Shown in pieces: positions 17,365 to 25,863 of a DNA stretch of 64,000 nucleotides (position 1 is its first letter; the number at the start of each line of letters is the position of its first letter). A program made the translations under genes and the position numbers. The stretch is from Chitinophagales bacterium (GTDB lineage Bacteria > Bacteroidota > Bacteroidia > Chitinophagales > Chitinophagaceae): the NCBI GenBank assembly GCA_020636575.1, contig JACJXP010000001.1, positions 124,001-188,000 of the forward strand, given 5' to 3'. The notes below the pieces were generated by a model. The model saw only the letters and a list, made by a program, of their open reading frames with translations. It was not told the DNA's origin and searched no databases.

Positions 17365-19281
17365 ATGAAAAAACCTATTCTTTTTATAATTTTTATTTCG
17401 CTTTTATTTACAGGATATTCTCAAGGCTACAATCCGGAAAAAGTAAACAAAAAAGCAAGGGAACTTTATAACCAGGCCTTGGAGAGAGCACAGGATGGCC
17501 ACCTGGTAAATGCTGCCGGTCTATTATTACAGAGTATTGAAAAGGATAAAAAATTCCTGGAAGCCTACCTTTCACTGGCCGGTGTGTATGGCCAACTCAA
17601 AAATCATAAAAACAGCATCAGTTATTACGAACAGGCTTTTGCGTTAGATAGCGATTATACAGCTGAATACAAGCTTCCCTACTCCATTAACCTTGCAGCT
17701 ATTGGTGAATTTGAAAAAGCACAAAAAGCTATTGATGAATTAATGGCAAAAAACCCGCCTGAAGGATCCGCTACTTATAAAGCTGCGATGTATAGAAAAA
17801 ACTGTTATGATTTTGCAGTTGCTTACGCAGAAAAAGAGAAGAACAAAGAATATGTTTTTACACCTGTGAACCTCGGGAGTAATATCAACAGTCATGAATC
17901 AGAGTATTTTCCTTCTCTTACCATTGATGGTAAAGAATTAGTGTTCACCCGGCGGATAAACAATTTCAATGAAGATTTTTATTACAGTAAAAAAGAAGAT
18001 TCAAACTGGTCAGCATCAGTAGCTATGCCCGGCAATGTGAATACAGCACAGAACGAAGGAGCACAAAACATTTCCCAGGATGGTGAGTGGCTCGTATTTA
18101 CAGGTTGTAATCGCAGGGATGGTTATGGAAGCTGCGATATTTACATTTCCTACAATACTCCCCAGGGCTGGAGCGAGGCATTTAATATGGGGAGTAAGAT
18201 CAATAGCGATCAATGGGAATCACAGCCATGTCTCTCGCCGGATAAAAGAGACCTGTATTTTGCCAGCAGCAGGCCCGGCGGATATGGTGGTATTGATATT
18301 TATGTGAGTCATCTGCAACCTAACGGCAGGTGGAGTGAACCTGAGAATCTTGGCCCGGACATCAATACCAGTGCCAATGAATCCTGTCCTTTTATTCATG
18401 CCGATAATCAAACATTGTATTTTACATCAGCCGGATTGCCCGGTTACGGTGGTAATGATCTTTTTTATACCCGTAAAGGCCCGGGTGGCGCCTGGAGTGT
18501 ACCTGTAAATCTTGGTTATCCCATCAATACGATCAATGATGAGGGAACCATTTTCATCACAGCAGACGGCACTACTGCATACTACGCCAGCGATCGTAGT
18601 GATTCAAAAGGTGGACTGGACATTTACAGTTTTGAGTTAAGGGATGACATCAGGCCTTACAAAACCCTTTGGGTAAAGGGGCAGGTATTTGATAATAAAA
18701 CAAAGAAAGGATTGCCTTCTTCAGTAGAATTGATTGATATGGCAACCAAGAAACCTATTACAAAAGTGCAAACAGACGAAACGGGAAATTATTTCCTCAC
18801 CCTTCCGATAGGTAAGGATTATGTATTTAATGTAAATCGCCGGGGATATCTTTTTTATTCTGACAATTTCTTAATGAAAGACAGAACGCCGGATTCCACT
18901 TACCAGAAAAACATACCACTGCAGCCTATTGAAATGAATGCCAGCATCATTTTAAAAAATGTATTTTTTGATGTGAACAGTTTTGAATTAAAACCTGAAT
19001 CAGAAGCGGAGTTAGATAAGCTGGTGCAGCTGTTACAAGAGAATCCTCAGCTTAAAGTGGAAATTGGCGGCCATACAGATAATGTAGGTAAACCCTCAGA
19101 TAACCTAACCCTTTCCAATAACCGGGCTAAAGCAGTTGTGGATTATCTTTTAAAAAATAATATTCCCGCAAACCAACTTACTGCAAAAGGGTACGGAGAA
19201 ACAAAACCCGTTGCAGATAATAATATAGAAGAAGGCAGAGCTAAAAACAGGCGAACAGAAATGAAAGTATTGAGCCAGTAG
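17365..19281 (+). CDS. PorE-like OmpA family protein (TPR, PD40 propeller, OmpA C-terminal)
   Basis: 638 aa. Signal peptide ends FTGYSQ. Order: TPR repeats (about 20-150), a WD40/PD40-type beta-propeller with repeated YFPSLTIDGKELVFTRR, LYFASSRPGGYGGIDIYVS and LYFTSAGLPGYGGNDLFYT segments (about 165-425), a carboxypeptidase-regulatory-like domain (about 435-520), and an OmpA/MotB peptidoglycan-binding domain (about 530-638: VEIGGHTDNVG...LSNNRAKAVVDYL). This is the architecture of PorE, which ties the T9SS to the cell wall, and the window also encodes T9SS cargo and a PorP/SprF. Many genomes hold several such paralogues, so a direct T9SS role is inferred. Confidence 0.85.
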   Translation: MKKPILFIIFISLLFTGYSQGYNPEKVNKKARELYNQALERAQDGHLVNAAGLLLQSIEKDKKFLEAYLSLAGVYGQLKNHKNSISYYEQAFALDSDYTAEYKLPYSINLAAIGEFEKAQKAIDELMAKNPPEGSATYKAAMYRKNCYDFAVAYAEKEKNKEYVFTPVNLGSNINSHESEYFPSLTIDGKELVFTRRINNFNEDFYYSKKEDSNWSASVAMPGNVNTAQNEGAQNISQDGEWLVFTGCNRRDGYGSCDIYISYNTPQGWSEAFNMGSKINSDQWESQPCLSPDKRDLYFASSRPGGYGGIDIYVSHLQPNGRWSEPENLGPDINTSANESCPFIHADNQTLYFTSAGLPGYGGNDLFYTRKGPGGAWSVPVNLGYPINTINDEGTIFITADGTTAYYASDRSDSKGGLDIYSFELRDDIRPYKTLWVKGQVFDNKTKKGLPSSVELIDMATKKPITKVQTDETGNYFLTLPIGKDYVFNVNRRGYLFYSDNFLMKDRTPDSTYQKNIPLQPIEMNASIILKNVFFDVNSFELKPESEAELDKLVQLLQENPQLKVEIGGHTDNVGKPSDNLTLSNNRAKAVVDYLLKNNIPANQLTAKGYGETKPVADNNIEEGRAKNRRTEMKVLSQ

Positions 19282-19311
19282 TTCCACTTATATTTGAGTT
19301 TTGCTAATGCT

Positions 19312-20412
19312 ATGAGTGATGACCTGCTTTACCAGATTGCCCTGACACAAATACCGCTTATCGGACCGGTACAGGCAAAGATTCTTTTGCAACATTGTAA
19401 TGCTGAAGAAATTTTCCATGCCAAAAAAAGTTTCCTGGAGAAAATTGAAGGCATCGGGCCGGCCAGGGCAGCGAAAGTTACCGGGTTCAAAGATTTTTCG
19501 AAAGCAGAACAAGAAATAGAATTCATAAATAAGTATGGGATAAAACCATTGTTTATTACAGACGATGAATATCCCAAAAGATTATTGAATTGTTATGACT
19601 CCCCCACCCTGCTTTATTATAGAGGAACCGGTGACCTGAATGCTGAAAAAATGTTAGCTGTTATTGGCACCCGTAACCACAGTGATTATGCCAAACAGGT
19701 TACTGAGAAACTCATAAAAGAACTGGCAGAAGAGAATGTTACAATTGTTAGCGGGCTTGCCTATGGTATTGACGGGTTGGCTCATAAAGCAGCTTTGAAA
19801 AATAATTTATCAACCATAGGTGTGCTGGCACATGGGCTTGATAAATTATATCCGCAGGAACATACATCACTTGCAAAAGACATGATCAAAAAAGGAGGCG
19901 GGCTATTGACAGAATATGCAAGCAATACAAAACCGGACAAACATAATTTTCCAACAAGGAACCGCATTGTCGCCGGCATGTGTGATGCCACACTGGTTAT
20001 TGAAACAAGTATAAAAGGAGGAAGTATGATCACAGCGGAATTGGCAAACAGTTATAACCGGGATGTATTTGCTATCCCCGGCAGAATTAATGACAGTAAA
20101 AGCACCGGGTGCAATTATCTTATAAAAAATAATAAAGCTTTTTTGGCCGCTGATACCAATGATATTTTGGAAGTAATGAGCTGGCAGCCTAAAAAGAAGC
20201 CGCCTGTAAAAAAACAAAAAGATCTGTTCATTGAACTTTCTGCGGATGAAAAAACGATCTTCTCAGTGTTAAAGGAGAAAGAAACAGTTCATATTGACGA
20301 GATCAATGCAAAAAGCGGTCTCAGCAGTAGTGCAGTTGCTGCAGCTATCTTAAGTCTTGAGTTACAAAATGTGATTGTATCTTTACCGGGCAAGCTTTAC
20401 CAACTAACCTGA
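19312..20412 (+). CDS. dprA: DNA-processing protein DprA
   Basis: Loads RecA on incoming single-stranded DNA during natural transformation. 366 aa. N-terminal helical/HhH part (LTQIPLIGPVQAKILLQHC, IEGIGPARAAKVTGF), central Rossmann-like fold with VIGTRNHSDYAKQ, VSGLAYGIDGLAHKAAL, FPTRNRIVAGM and VIETSIKGGSMITAELA, and a C-terminal winged-helix domain (DEINAKSGLSSSAVAAAILSLELQNVI). ATG 19312 is chosen over an upstream TTG. It lies 30 bases after the PorE-like gene. Confidence 0.94.
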   Translation: MSDDLLYQIALTQIPLIGPVQAKILLQHCNAEEIFHAKKSFLEKIEGIGPARAAKVTGFKDFSKAEQEIEFINKYGIKPLFITDDEYPKRLLNCYDSPTLLYYRGTGDLNAEKMLAVIGTRNHSDYAKQVTEKLIKELAEENVTIVSGLAYGIDGLAHKAALKNNLSTIGVLAHGLDKLYPQEHTSLAKDMIKKGGGLLTEYASNTKPDKHNFPTRNRIVAGMCDATLVIETSIKGGSMITAELANSYNRDVFAIPGRINDSKSTGCNYLIKNNKAFLAADTNDILEVMSWQPKKKPPVKKQKDLFIELSADEKTIFSVLKEKETVHIDEINAKSGLSSSAVAAAILSLELQNVIVSLPGKLYQLT

Positions 20413-20474
20413 ACAGGCATCAAATCCACCAAAATTTTTGTCTTATTGATTTGAAAAAGTCTCTGGGAGAACTA

Positions 20475-22505
20475 ATGAAAACTGAAGGGATTAAAATATT
20501 TACGCTGATCCTTATAGCGGCTATTACTATTTATACTGCAAAGGGACAAACTTGTACAACGCTGGGACAAACACCTGCCACAGCATTTCCTGTTTGTGGT
20601 ACAACAACCTTCCAGCAAAGCTCTGTGCCAATATGCCGAAATGGTAATCTTTTTGTTCCAAACTGTCCGGCCGGGGATGGTTATGGGGATAAAAACCCTT
20701 TTTATTATAAGTTCACTTGTTTTGTCAGTGGTACGCTGGGTTTTACCATTAATCCGATCGGTGCAAATGAAGATTATGACTGGCAGTTGTATGATATAAC
20801 CGGGCGAAACCCAAACGATATTTATACAAATAATTCCCTGGTAGTTACAGGCAACTGGTCTGGTACTTATGGGGCAACAGGTGCATCTGCTTCAGGAATT
20901 TCGGGAATTGGCTGTGCCTCTGATCCTTCATTGAATAATCCCACTTTTACACAAATGCCAAATATCATCCAGGGGCATGAATACCTTTTGATGATCAGTC
21001 ATTTCACGGATAATCAAAGCGGCTACAACCTCTCATTTGGAGGAGGTACAGCAGTGATCACTGACCCTACCATGCCGCACCTTGCTTCTGTAAAAGCAGA
21101 TTGTGATGGCACTACGATCACTGTAAAACTGAACAAAAAAGTAAAATGTAATTCATTCACAACTTCTGGTAGCGAATTCAGTATTGTGCCGGCTGTTGCA
21201 ACGGTTGCTTCTGCAGTTACTGACTCCTGTAGTTTCGGATTTGATTTTGATGAGATCACTCTTACACTCTCTAATCCATTACCCAACGGGAACTACGACC
21301 TGGTGATCAACAATGGTACTGATGCAAATACATTAAGGGATAATTGTGATAACCTGATCCCGCAGGGAGAATCACTTCCATTTCTTTACGCTATACCACA
21401 ACCAATATTTGCGGACAGTATCGGCACTCCGGGATGTGCACCTGATTCAGTAAAAGTATATTTCCCAAAAAAAATTGTGTGCAATACCATTTCTGCCAAC
21501 GGCTCTGATTTTTCTGTTACCGGCCCATCTGCAGTAAATGTTGTAGCAGCTTCCGGTAATTGTATCAATAATAAAACAGAATATATCATTGTAAAATTCG
21601 CTAACCCTATCATGGTAGGCGGAACTTACCAGCTCACATTAAAAGCCGGTGATGATGGAGGTGTTGTACTGGATGAATGTGGCCAGGAAACCCCTGTGCA
21701 CACTTTGCCTTTTACAACTGTTGATACTGTGAATGCTGAATTCAGCTACGTTCCTGTTCTTGATTGCCTGAAAAACACCGTTACGTTTAGCCATAACGGC
21801 GCACATGGGGTAAACAACTGGAACTGGACATTTAATGGTGGTACCCCTGTTACAACCCAGACCCATACCATTGATTTTCCATCAATCAGTAACAATACTA
21901 TTCAGTTGATAGCCAGTAATGGAGTTTGCAGCGATACTGCTACTACCACACTGGATTTTAATAATGAGGTTAAAGCTTCTTTCACTATTTCTGACAATAT
22001 CATTTGTCCTGAAGACAAGTTAGAAGTAACCAACACAAGTACAGGAATCATTGATAGTTGGTTATGGAAATATGATTTTACAGGCAGCAGCACATTACAG
22101 GACCCTCCACCCTATCAGTTTCCCGCTATTAATAACGAAGCTTATTATACCATTAAGTTATATGCAACGAATAATACATTAGGTTGTACCGATAGCGCCA
22201 AAGCCACCATTACAGTATTAGATCATTGCCTTATAGAGATCCCTTCTGCTTTTACACCAAACAATGATGGGCTGAACGACAATTTTGGGCCTCATAATGC
22301 AATAAAAGCAGATAACTATTATTTCAGGATATACAACAGGTGGGGACAGCTTGTTTTTGAAACCCGTAACTGGAGAGAAAGATGGGACGGAAGAGTAAAT
22401 GGTGCATTTCAAACCACTAATGTATTTGTCTGGATACTCAGCTATACACACCGGGATACCGGAAACCCTGTTTTCCGGAAAGGAACTGTTACAGTGATAC
22501 GTTAG
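20475..22505 (+). CDS. T9SS type B sorting-domain (gliding motility-associated C-terminal) surface protein
   Basis: 676 aa. Signal peptide ends IYTAKGQ. The body holds several Ig-like/bacterial adhesion repeats (VKADCDGTTITVKLNKKV and similar), PKD-like segments near residues 420-570 (WNWTFNGGTPVTTQTHTIDF), and a C-terminal CHU_C domain: IPSAFTPNNDGLNDNFGP, YYFRIYNRWGQLVFETRNW, WDGRVNG, FRKGTVTVIR. Exported through Sec and then T9SS to the cell surface or medium. An in-frame TTG at 20451 is possible, but the ATG at 20475 fits the signal peptide better. The ligand is unknown. Confidence 0.88.
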   Translation: MKTEGIKIFTLILIAAITIYTAKGQTCTTLGQTPATAFPVCGTTTFQQSSVPICRNGNLFVPNCPAGDGYGDKNPFYYKFTCFVSGTLGFTINPIGANEDYDWQLYDITGRNPNDIYTNNSLVVTGNWSGTYGATGASASGISGIGCASDPSLNNPTFTQMPNIIQGHEYLLMISHFTDNQSGYNLSFGGGTAVITDPTMPHLASVKADCDGTTITVKLNKKVKCNSFTTSGSEFSIVPAVATVASAVTDSCSFGFDFDEITLTLSNPLPNGNYDLVINNGTDANTLRDNCDNLIPQGESLPFLYAIPQPIFADSIGTPGCAPDSVKVYFPKKIVCNTISANGSDFSVTGPSAVNVVAASGNCINNKTEYIIVKFANPIMVGGTYQLTLKAGDDGGVVLDECGQETPVHTLPFTTVDTVNAEFSYVPVLDCLKNTVTFSHNGAHGVNNWNWTFNGGTPVTTQTHTIDFPSISNNTIQLIASNGVCSDTATTTLDFNNEVKASFTISDNIICPEDKLEVTNTSTGIIDSWLWKYDFTGSSTLQDPPPYQFPAINNEAYYTIKLYATNNTLGCTDSAKATITVLDHCLIEIPSAFTPNNDGLNDNFGPHNAIKADNYYFRIYNRWGQLVFETRNWRERWDGRVNGAFQTTNVFVWILSYTHRDTGNPVFRKGTVTVIR

Positions 22506-22512
22506 AATTTCG

Positions 22513-22545
22513 TTTTGTCCTTTTATACCCTGTGCCATATCTTTG
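22513..22545 (+). promoter_or_regulatory. Promoter of guaB placing the transcription start at the ATG
   Basis: TTTG at 22514-22517 and TATCTTTG at 22538-22545 match the Bacteroidota -33 and -7 elements exactly, with 20 bases between them. The guaB ATG follows at 22549, so the predicted transcription start falls on or next to the start codon. Confidence 0.6.
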
Positions 22546-22548
22546 CAC

Positions 22549-24045
22549 ATGGCAACAAGAAACACTTCCTCCGCAAAAAACAATTCCTCAAGATTCTTTG
22601 GTGAAGGTCTCACCTTCGACGATGTATTATTAATGCCCGGCTACAGCCAGGTGCTTCCAAGGGATGTTGACACCAGTTCAAGACTTACAAAAAACATATT
22701 ATTGAAGGTTCCTTTGCTTTCAGCTGCGATGGATACCGTTACAGAAGCCTCGCTGGCAACAGCGCTGGCTAGGGAAGGAGGATTGGGTATCCTGCATAAA
22801 AACATGAGTATTGAAAGGCAGGCCGAACAGGTTAGAAAGGTAAAACGTAGCGAAAGCGGGCTGATCATTGACCCGGTTACATTGACTGCAGATGCCACTA
22901 TTGGTGATGCACTTCGCATTATGCGGGAAAATAAAATTGGCGGTATTCCTATTGTAGATAAAAATGGTAAGCTGGTAGGCATTCTTACCAACAGGGATCT
23001 GCGTTTTGAAAATGAACTTCGCAAGAAAGTAAGTGAGGCCATGACAAAAGAAAATCTTTTCACCGCACCTGAGGGAACTGATCTCAAAAAAGCTGAGCAA
23101 CTATTCAAGAAGACAAAAGTTGAAAAACTCCCGATCGTTAACAAGCAGGGAAAACTAATGGGGTTATTTACATATAGTGATATCCTGAAATTGAAAAGTC
23201 ATCCCAATGCCGTAAAGGATGAGTTTGGCCGCCTGGTAGTAGGTGCTGGTGTAGGCATTACCAAAGATCTGCTTGACAGGGTAAGTGCTTTGCAGGCTGT
23301 TGGAGTGGATGTGATTGCTTTGGATAGTGCTCATGGTCATAGTAAAGGAGTTATAGAAGCATTGAAGAGAGTAAAAAAGAATTTTAAGAAAATGGATGTT
23401 ATCGCCGGGAATGTAGGTACGGCAGCAGGGGCCAAAGCATTGGCAGATGCCGGTGCCGATGCGATCAAGGTTGGAATAGGGCCCGGTTCTATTTGTACCA
23501 CCCGTATTGTTGCCGGTGCCGGAGTGCCTCAGCTAACTGCAGTAATGGAAGCAGTTCATACACTAAAAGGAAGAAATATTTCAGTAATTGCAGATGGAGG
23601 TATCCGTTATACAGGGGATATGGTAAAAGCACTTGCAGCAGGCGCTGATTGTGTAATGATGGGAAGCATTTTTGCCGGAACTGAAGAAAGTCCCGGTGAA
23701 ACCATTATTTACGAGGGAAGAAAGTTCAAAGAGTATAGAGGCATGGGTTCATTGGGAGCCATGGCCACCGGCAGCAGTGACCGCTATTTCCAGGATCCGG
23801 AAGACGATGTAAAAAAATATGTTCCGGAAGGTATCGAAGGCCGTGTAGCCTATAAAGGAACGCTAAAAGAAGTTGTGTACCAATATACAGGCGGCTTAAG
23901 AGCAGGTATGGGCTATTGCGGGGCAAAAAATATTGCAGAACTTAAAAAGGCAACTTTTGTGAAAATAACCAATGCAGGCATGAGAGAAAGCCATGCTCAT
24001 GATATTGAGATCACCAAAGAAGCTCCAAATTATAGCCGGAAATAA
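22549..24045 (+). CDS. guaB: Inosine-5'-monophosphate dehydrogenase
   Basis: NAD-dependent oxidation of IMP to XMP, the committed step of GMP synthesis. 498 aa. The TIM barrel opens with GLTFDDVLLMPGYSQVLPRDVD, two CBS domains occupy about 100-215 (VTLTADATIGDALRIMRENKIGGIPIVD; LFTAPEGTDLKKAEQLFKKTKVEKLPIV), and the catalytic loop GIGPGSICTTRIVAGAGVPQ has the active-site Cys near 316. The flap and GGLRAGMGYCGAKNI are present. A TTG two codons upstream exists, but the ATG at 22549 is preferred. It sits directly behind an exact promoter match. Confidence 0.97.
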   Translation: MATRNTSSAKNNSSRFFGEGLTFDDVLLMPGYSQVLPRDVDTSSRLTKNILLKVPLLSAAMDTVTEASLATALAREGGLGILHKNMSIERQAEQVRKVKRSESGLIIDPVTLTADATIGDALRIMRENKIGGIPIVDKNGKLVGILTNRDLRFENELRKKVSEAMTKENLFTAPEGTDLKKAEQLFKKTKVEKLPIVNKQGKLMGLFTYSDILKLKSHPNAVKDEFGRLVVGAGVGITKDLLDRVSALQAVGVDVIALDSAHGHSKGVIEALKRVKKNFKKMDVIAGNVGTAAGAKALADAGADAIKVGIGPGSICTTRIVAGAGVPQLTAVMEAVHTLKGRNISVIADGGIRYTGDMVKALAAGADCVMMGSIFAGTEESPGETIIYEGRKFKEYRGMGSLGAMATGSSDRYFQDPEDDVKKYVPEGIEGRVAYKGTLKEVVYQYTGGLRAGMGYCGAKNIAELKKATFVKITNAGMRESHAHDIEITKEAPNYSRK

Positions 24046-24047
24046 AA

Positions 24048-24779
24048 CTACTTCACTGCATATTCTATCCGCACAGTGATTGATGCCGTTTTGTTTTTTG
24101 ATGAAGTATTGAATACACCTCCGTATGTATAATCCTCATCACTGTTTTTACCTGTGATCTGGAAAACACCCATTGTGGCTTTTTTGATCTTACTCAAACC
24201 ACTTCCCGAGTTCTTTGCAATGGTAGATGCTCTTTCCTTTGCATCAGCACTGGCATTGGCCAGCAGATCCACTTTTAATTCTGATAATTTTGAGTAATAG
24301 TAAGAAGGAGAAGAAGAATTGAATTCAATCCCGCTTTCAATCAGTTCAGTTACTTCCCTGGAAATTTTTTCTACTTTTTCAATTTCACGGGAATCGACAG
24401 TCACATTTTGTTTTAGATTATAACCGGTAAATTCTGTTCCCGTATTTCTGCCATTAGCATCATATAAATAGCGGAAATCTTTATCGATGGTAACAGCAGA
24501 AAACACCATTTCAGTATCCGCTACTCCTTTGCTTTTTAAATAAGCCTTGATCTTTCCTTCATCTGCTTTTAACTGAGCATAAGCCGTTTTAAGATCCATT
24601 GTCTTTCGGCTGTAATTACCTTTCCATACGATCTGATCACTCGTAAAATCTTTTTCCGCCAAACCGGTTACAGTGATCGTTTCAGCAGCTTTATACTTGT
24701 ACTTATAAGCTCCGGCCACAAGCCAGAAAGCAAGAACTACTCCAATTGCGATGATGAGGGGGGCTATGTAATTTTTCAT
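24048..24779 (-). CDS. SIMPL domain-containing protein (DUF541)
   Basis: 243 aa. An N-terminal membrane anchor (about 5-26, IAPLIIAIGVVLAFWLVAGAY) precedes a periplasmic SIMPL domain: ITVTGLAEKDFTSDQIVWKGNYSR, LKSKGVADTEMVFSAVTI, a Tyr/Ser-rich middle, and the closing ASADAKERASTIAKNSGSGLSKIKKATMG and ITVRIEYAVK. The family (YggE/BP26-like) is linked to envelope or oxidative stress, but its mechanism is unknown. It converges with guaB with only two bases between the stop codons. Confidence 0.85.
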   Translation of the reverse strand: MKNYIAPLIIAIGVVLAFWLVAGAYKYKYKAAETITVTGLAEKDFTSDQIVWKGNYSRKTMDLKTAYAQLKADEGKIKAYLKSKGVADTEMVFSAVTIDKDFRYLYDANGRNTGTEFTGYNLKQNVTVDSREIEKVEKISREVTELIESGIEFNSSSPSYYYSKLSELKVDLLANASADAKERASTIAKNSGSGLSKIKKATMGVFQITGKNSDEDYTYGGVFNTSSKNKTASITVRIEYAVK

Positions 24780-24859
24780 GTGGTGTGTTTAAAACTAGAT
24801 GCAAAATCCCTATAAAAGTACACAGCAGTTTATTAGAAATAAGTTAAAGTGAATAAATG

Positions 24860-24912
24860 ATCATAGTTCATGACCCATCCTTAGCATTGCTTTATGAATC
24901 ATGAACTATGAT
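24860..24912. repeat. Perfect 14-bp inverted repeat between tonB and the SIMPL gene
   Basis: ATCATAGTTCATGA (24860-24873) and TCATGAACTATGAT (24899-24912) are exact inverted copies around a 25-base spacer. The hairpin lies eight bases after the tonB stop codon, but no T-run follows it on the minus strand, so a simple Rho-independent terminator is not well supported. It may be a REP-like or mobile-element remnant. Confidence 0.55.
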
Positions 24913-24920
24913 ATAATACA

Positions 24921-25748
24921 TCAATAACCATTGAGCACTTCAAATGTGATCGGCTGGGAACGGTACGCTTTTACCTTATACCCGTTTTGAATTGCAGGCT
25001 CCCATTTGGTAGCTTTCCTGATCACCCTCATTGCTTCTTCTTCCATTCCATAGCCAATTTTTGTCAATGGTCTGATGTCACTCACATTTCCTTCTTTATC
25101 CACCACAAACTGGATCACTACTGTATACCTGCCATCCGGCGCCCCATTTTCAATGGGTACATCCGGATCAAGATACCTGAGCAGGAATTTGGTCCAGTTG
25201 CCAATGAACTGCGCCTGCACCTGCACTGTAGTTTTTATATCATCTTCCGGTTCTTTTTTCTTTGCCTCAATAATGCCTGTTCCTTCACCGGCTGGCAAAG
25301 CTGGTTCTTTTACTATACCGGTATACAGTTCCCCATCTGTTGTTTTAACATCAATACGGGCATTATCAATTTCGTCTTGCGATGCGGGTGGGTTCACAAC
25401 TTCAGGATCATTTTTTATCTCGATCTCACTGGTAAACTGAACCGTTTTTTCGGGTTTTACTTCCTGTGGCTCTGGCTCAGGTTCCGGTTCTGGCTCAGGT
25501 AATTTAAGTTCATCAACCTGGGTAAGTATGATCCCTTCATTGTCTTTGGTCTGATGATTATTCCTGCTTCGGTTCCCGGTGAATGATGTGGCAAGGATCA
25601 ACAGCGTAGTTCCCAAAAAAGTGATTAAAACAGCTTTGCTGATACGCCGGGAATAAGTGTTCCTTAATTCATAAGCACCATAATCTTTGTTCCTGTTGTC
25701 AAACAGGATGTCGAGCCAGGAGGCTGATAAAATTTTGTTGATTTCCAT
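24921..25748 (-). CDS. Energy transducer TonB
   Basis: 275 aa. A cytoplasmic N-terminus (ILSASWLDILFDNRNKDYGAYELRNTYSRR, typical of Bacteroidota TonB), one membrane helix at about 37-57, a Glu-Pro repeat linker (PEPEPEPEPEP near residue 85), a variable acidic stretch, and a C-terminal TonB domain (YTVVIQFVVDKEGNVSDIRPLTKIGYGMEEEAMRVIRKATKWEPA). It transmits proton-motive energy to SusC-like receptors. exbB/exbD are not in the window. It diverges from lnt. Confidence 0.93.
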   Translation of the reverse strand: MEINKILSASWLDILFDNRNKDYGAYELRNTYSRRISKAVLITFLGTTLLILATSFTGNRSRNNHQTKDNEGIILTQVDELKLPEPEPEPEPEPQEVKPEKTVQFTSEIEIKNDPEVVNPPASQDEIDNARIDVKTTDGELYTGIVKEPALPAGEGTGIIEAKKKEPEDDIKTTVQVQAQFIGNWTKFLLRYLDPDVPIENGAPDGRYTVVIQFVVDKEGNVSDIRPLTKIGYGMEEEAMRVIRKATKWEPAIQNGYKVKAYRSQPITFEVLNGY

Positions 25749-25863
25749 GGTTTAACTTTTACTTTATCAGATGATATCTGCAGCTGTTTCCACAAAACTT
25801 TATTTTTATGGAAATTTTCAAAAAAGGCATCGCTGCCATTATTTTTTTCACCAAAACCATTTT

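Noticed and set aside
25771..25863. ATG at 25771 as the lnt start
   Set aside because: The extra 31 residues are polar and non-family, and the start would lie 22 bases from the divergent tonB start; TTG 25864 is more likely, though not proven.
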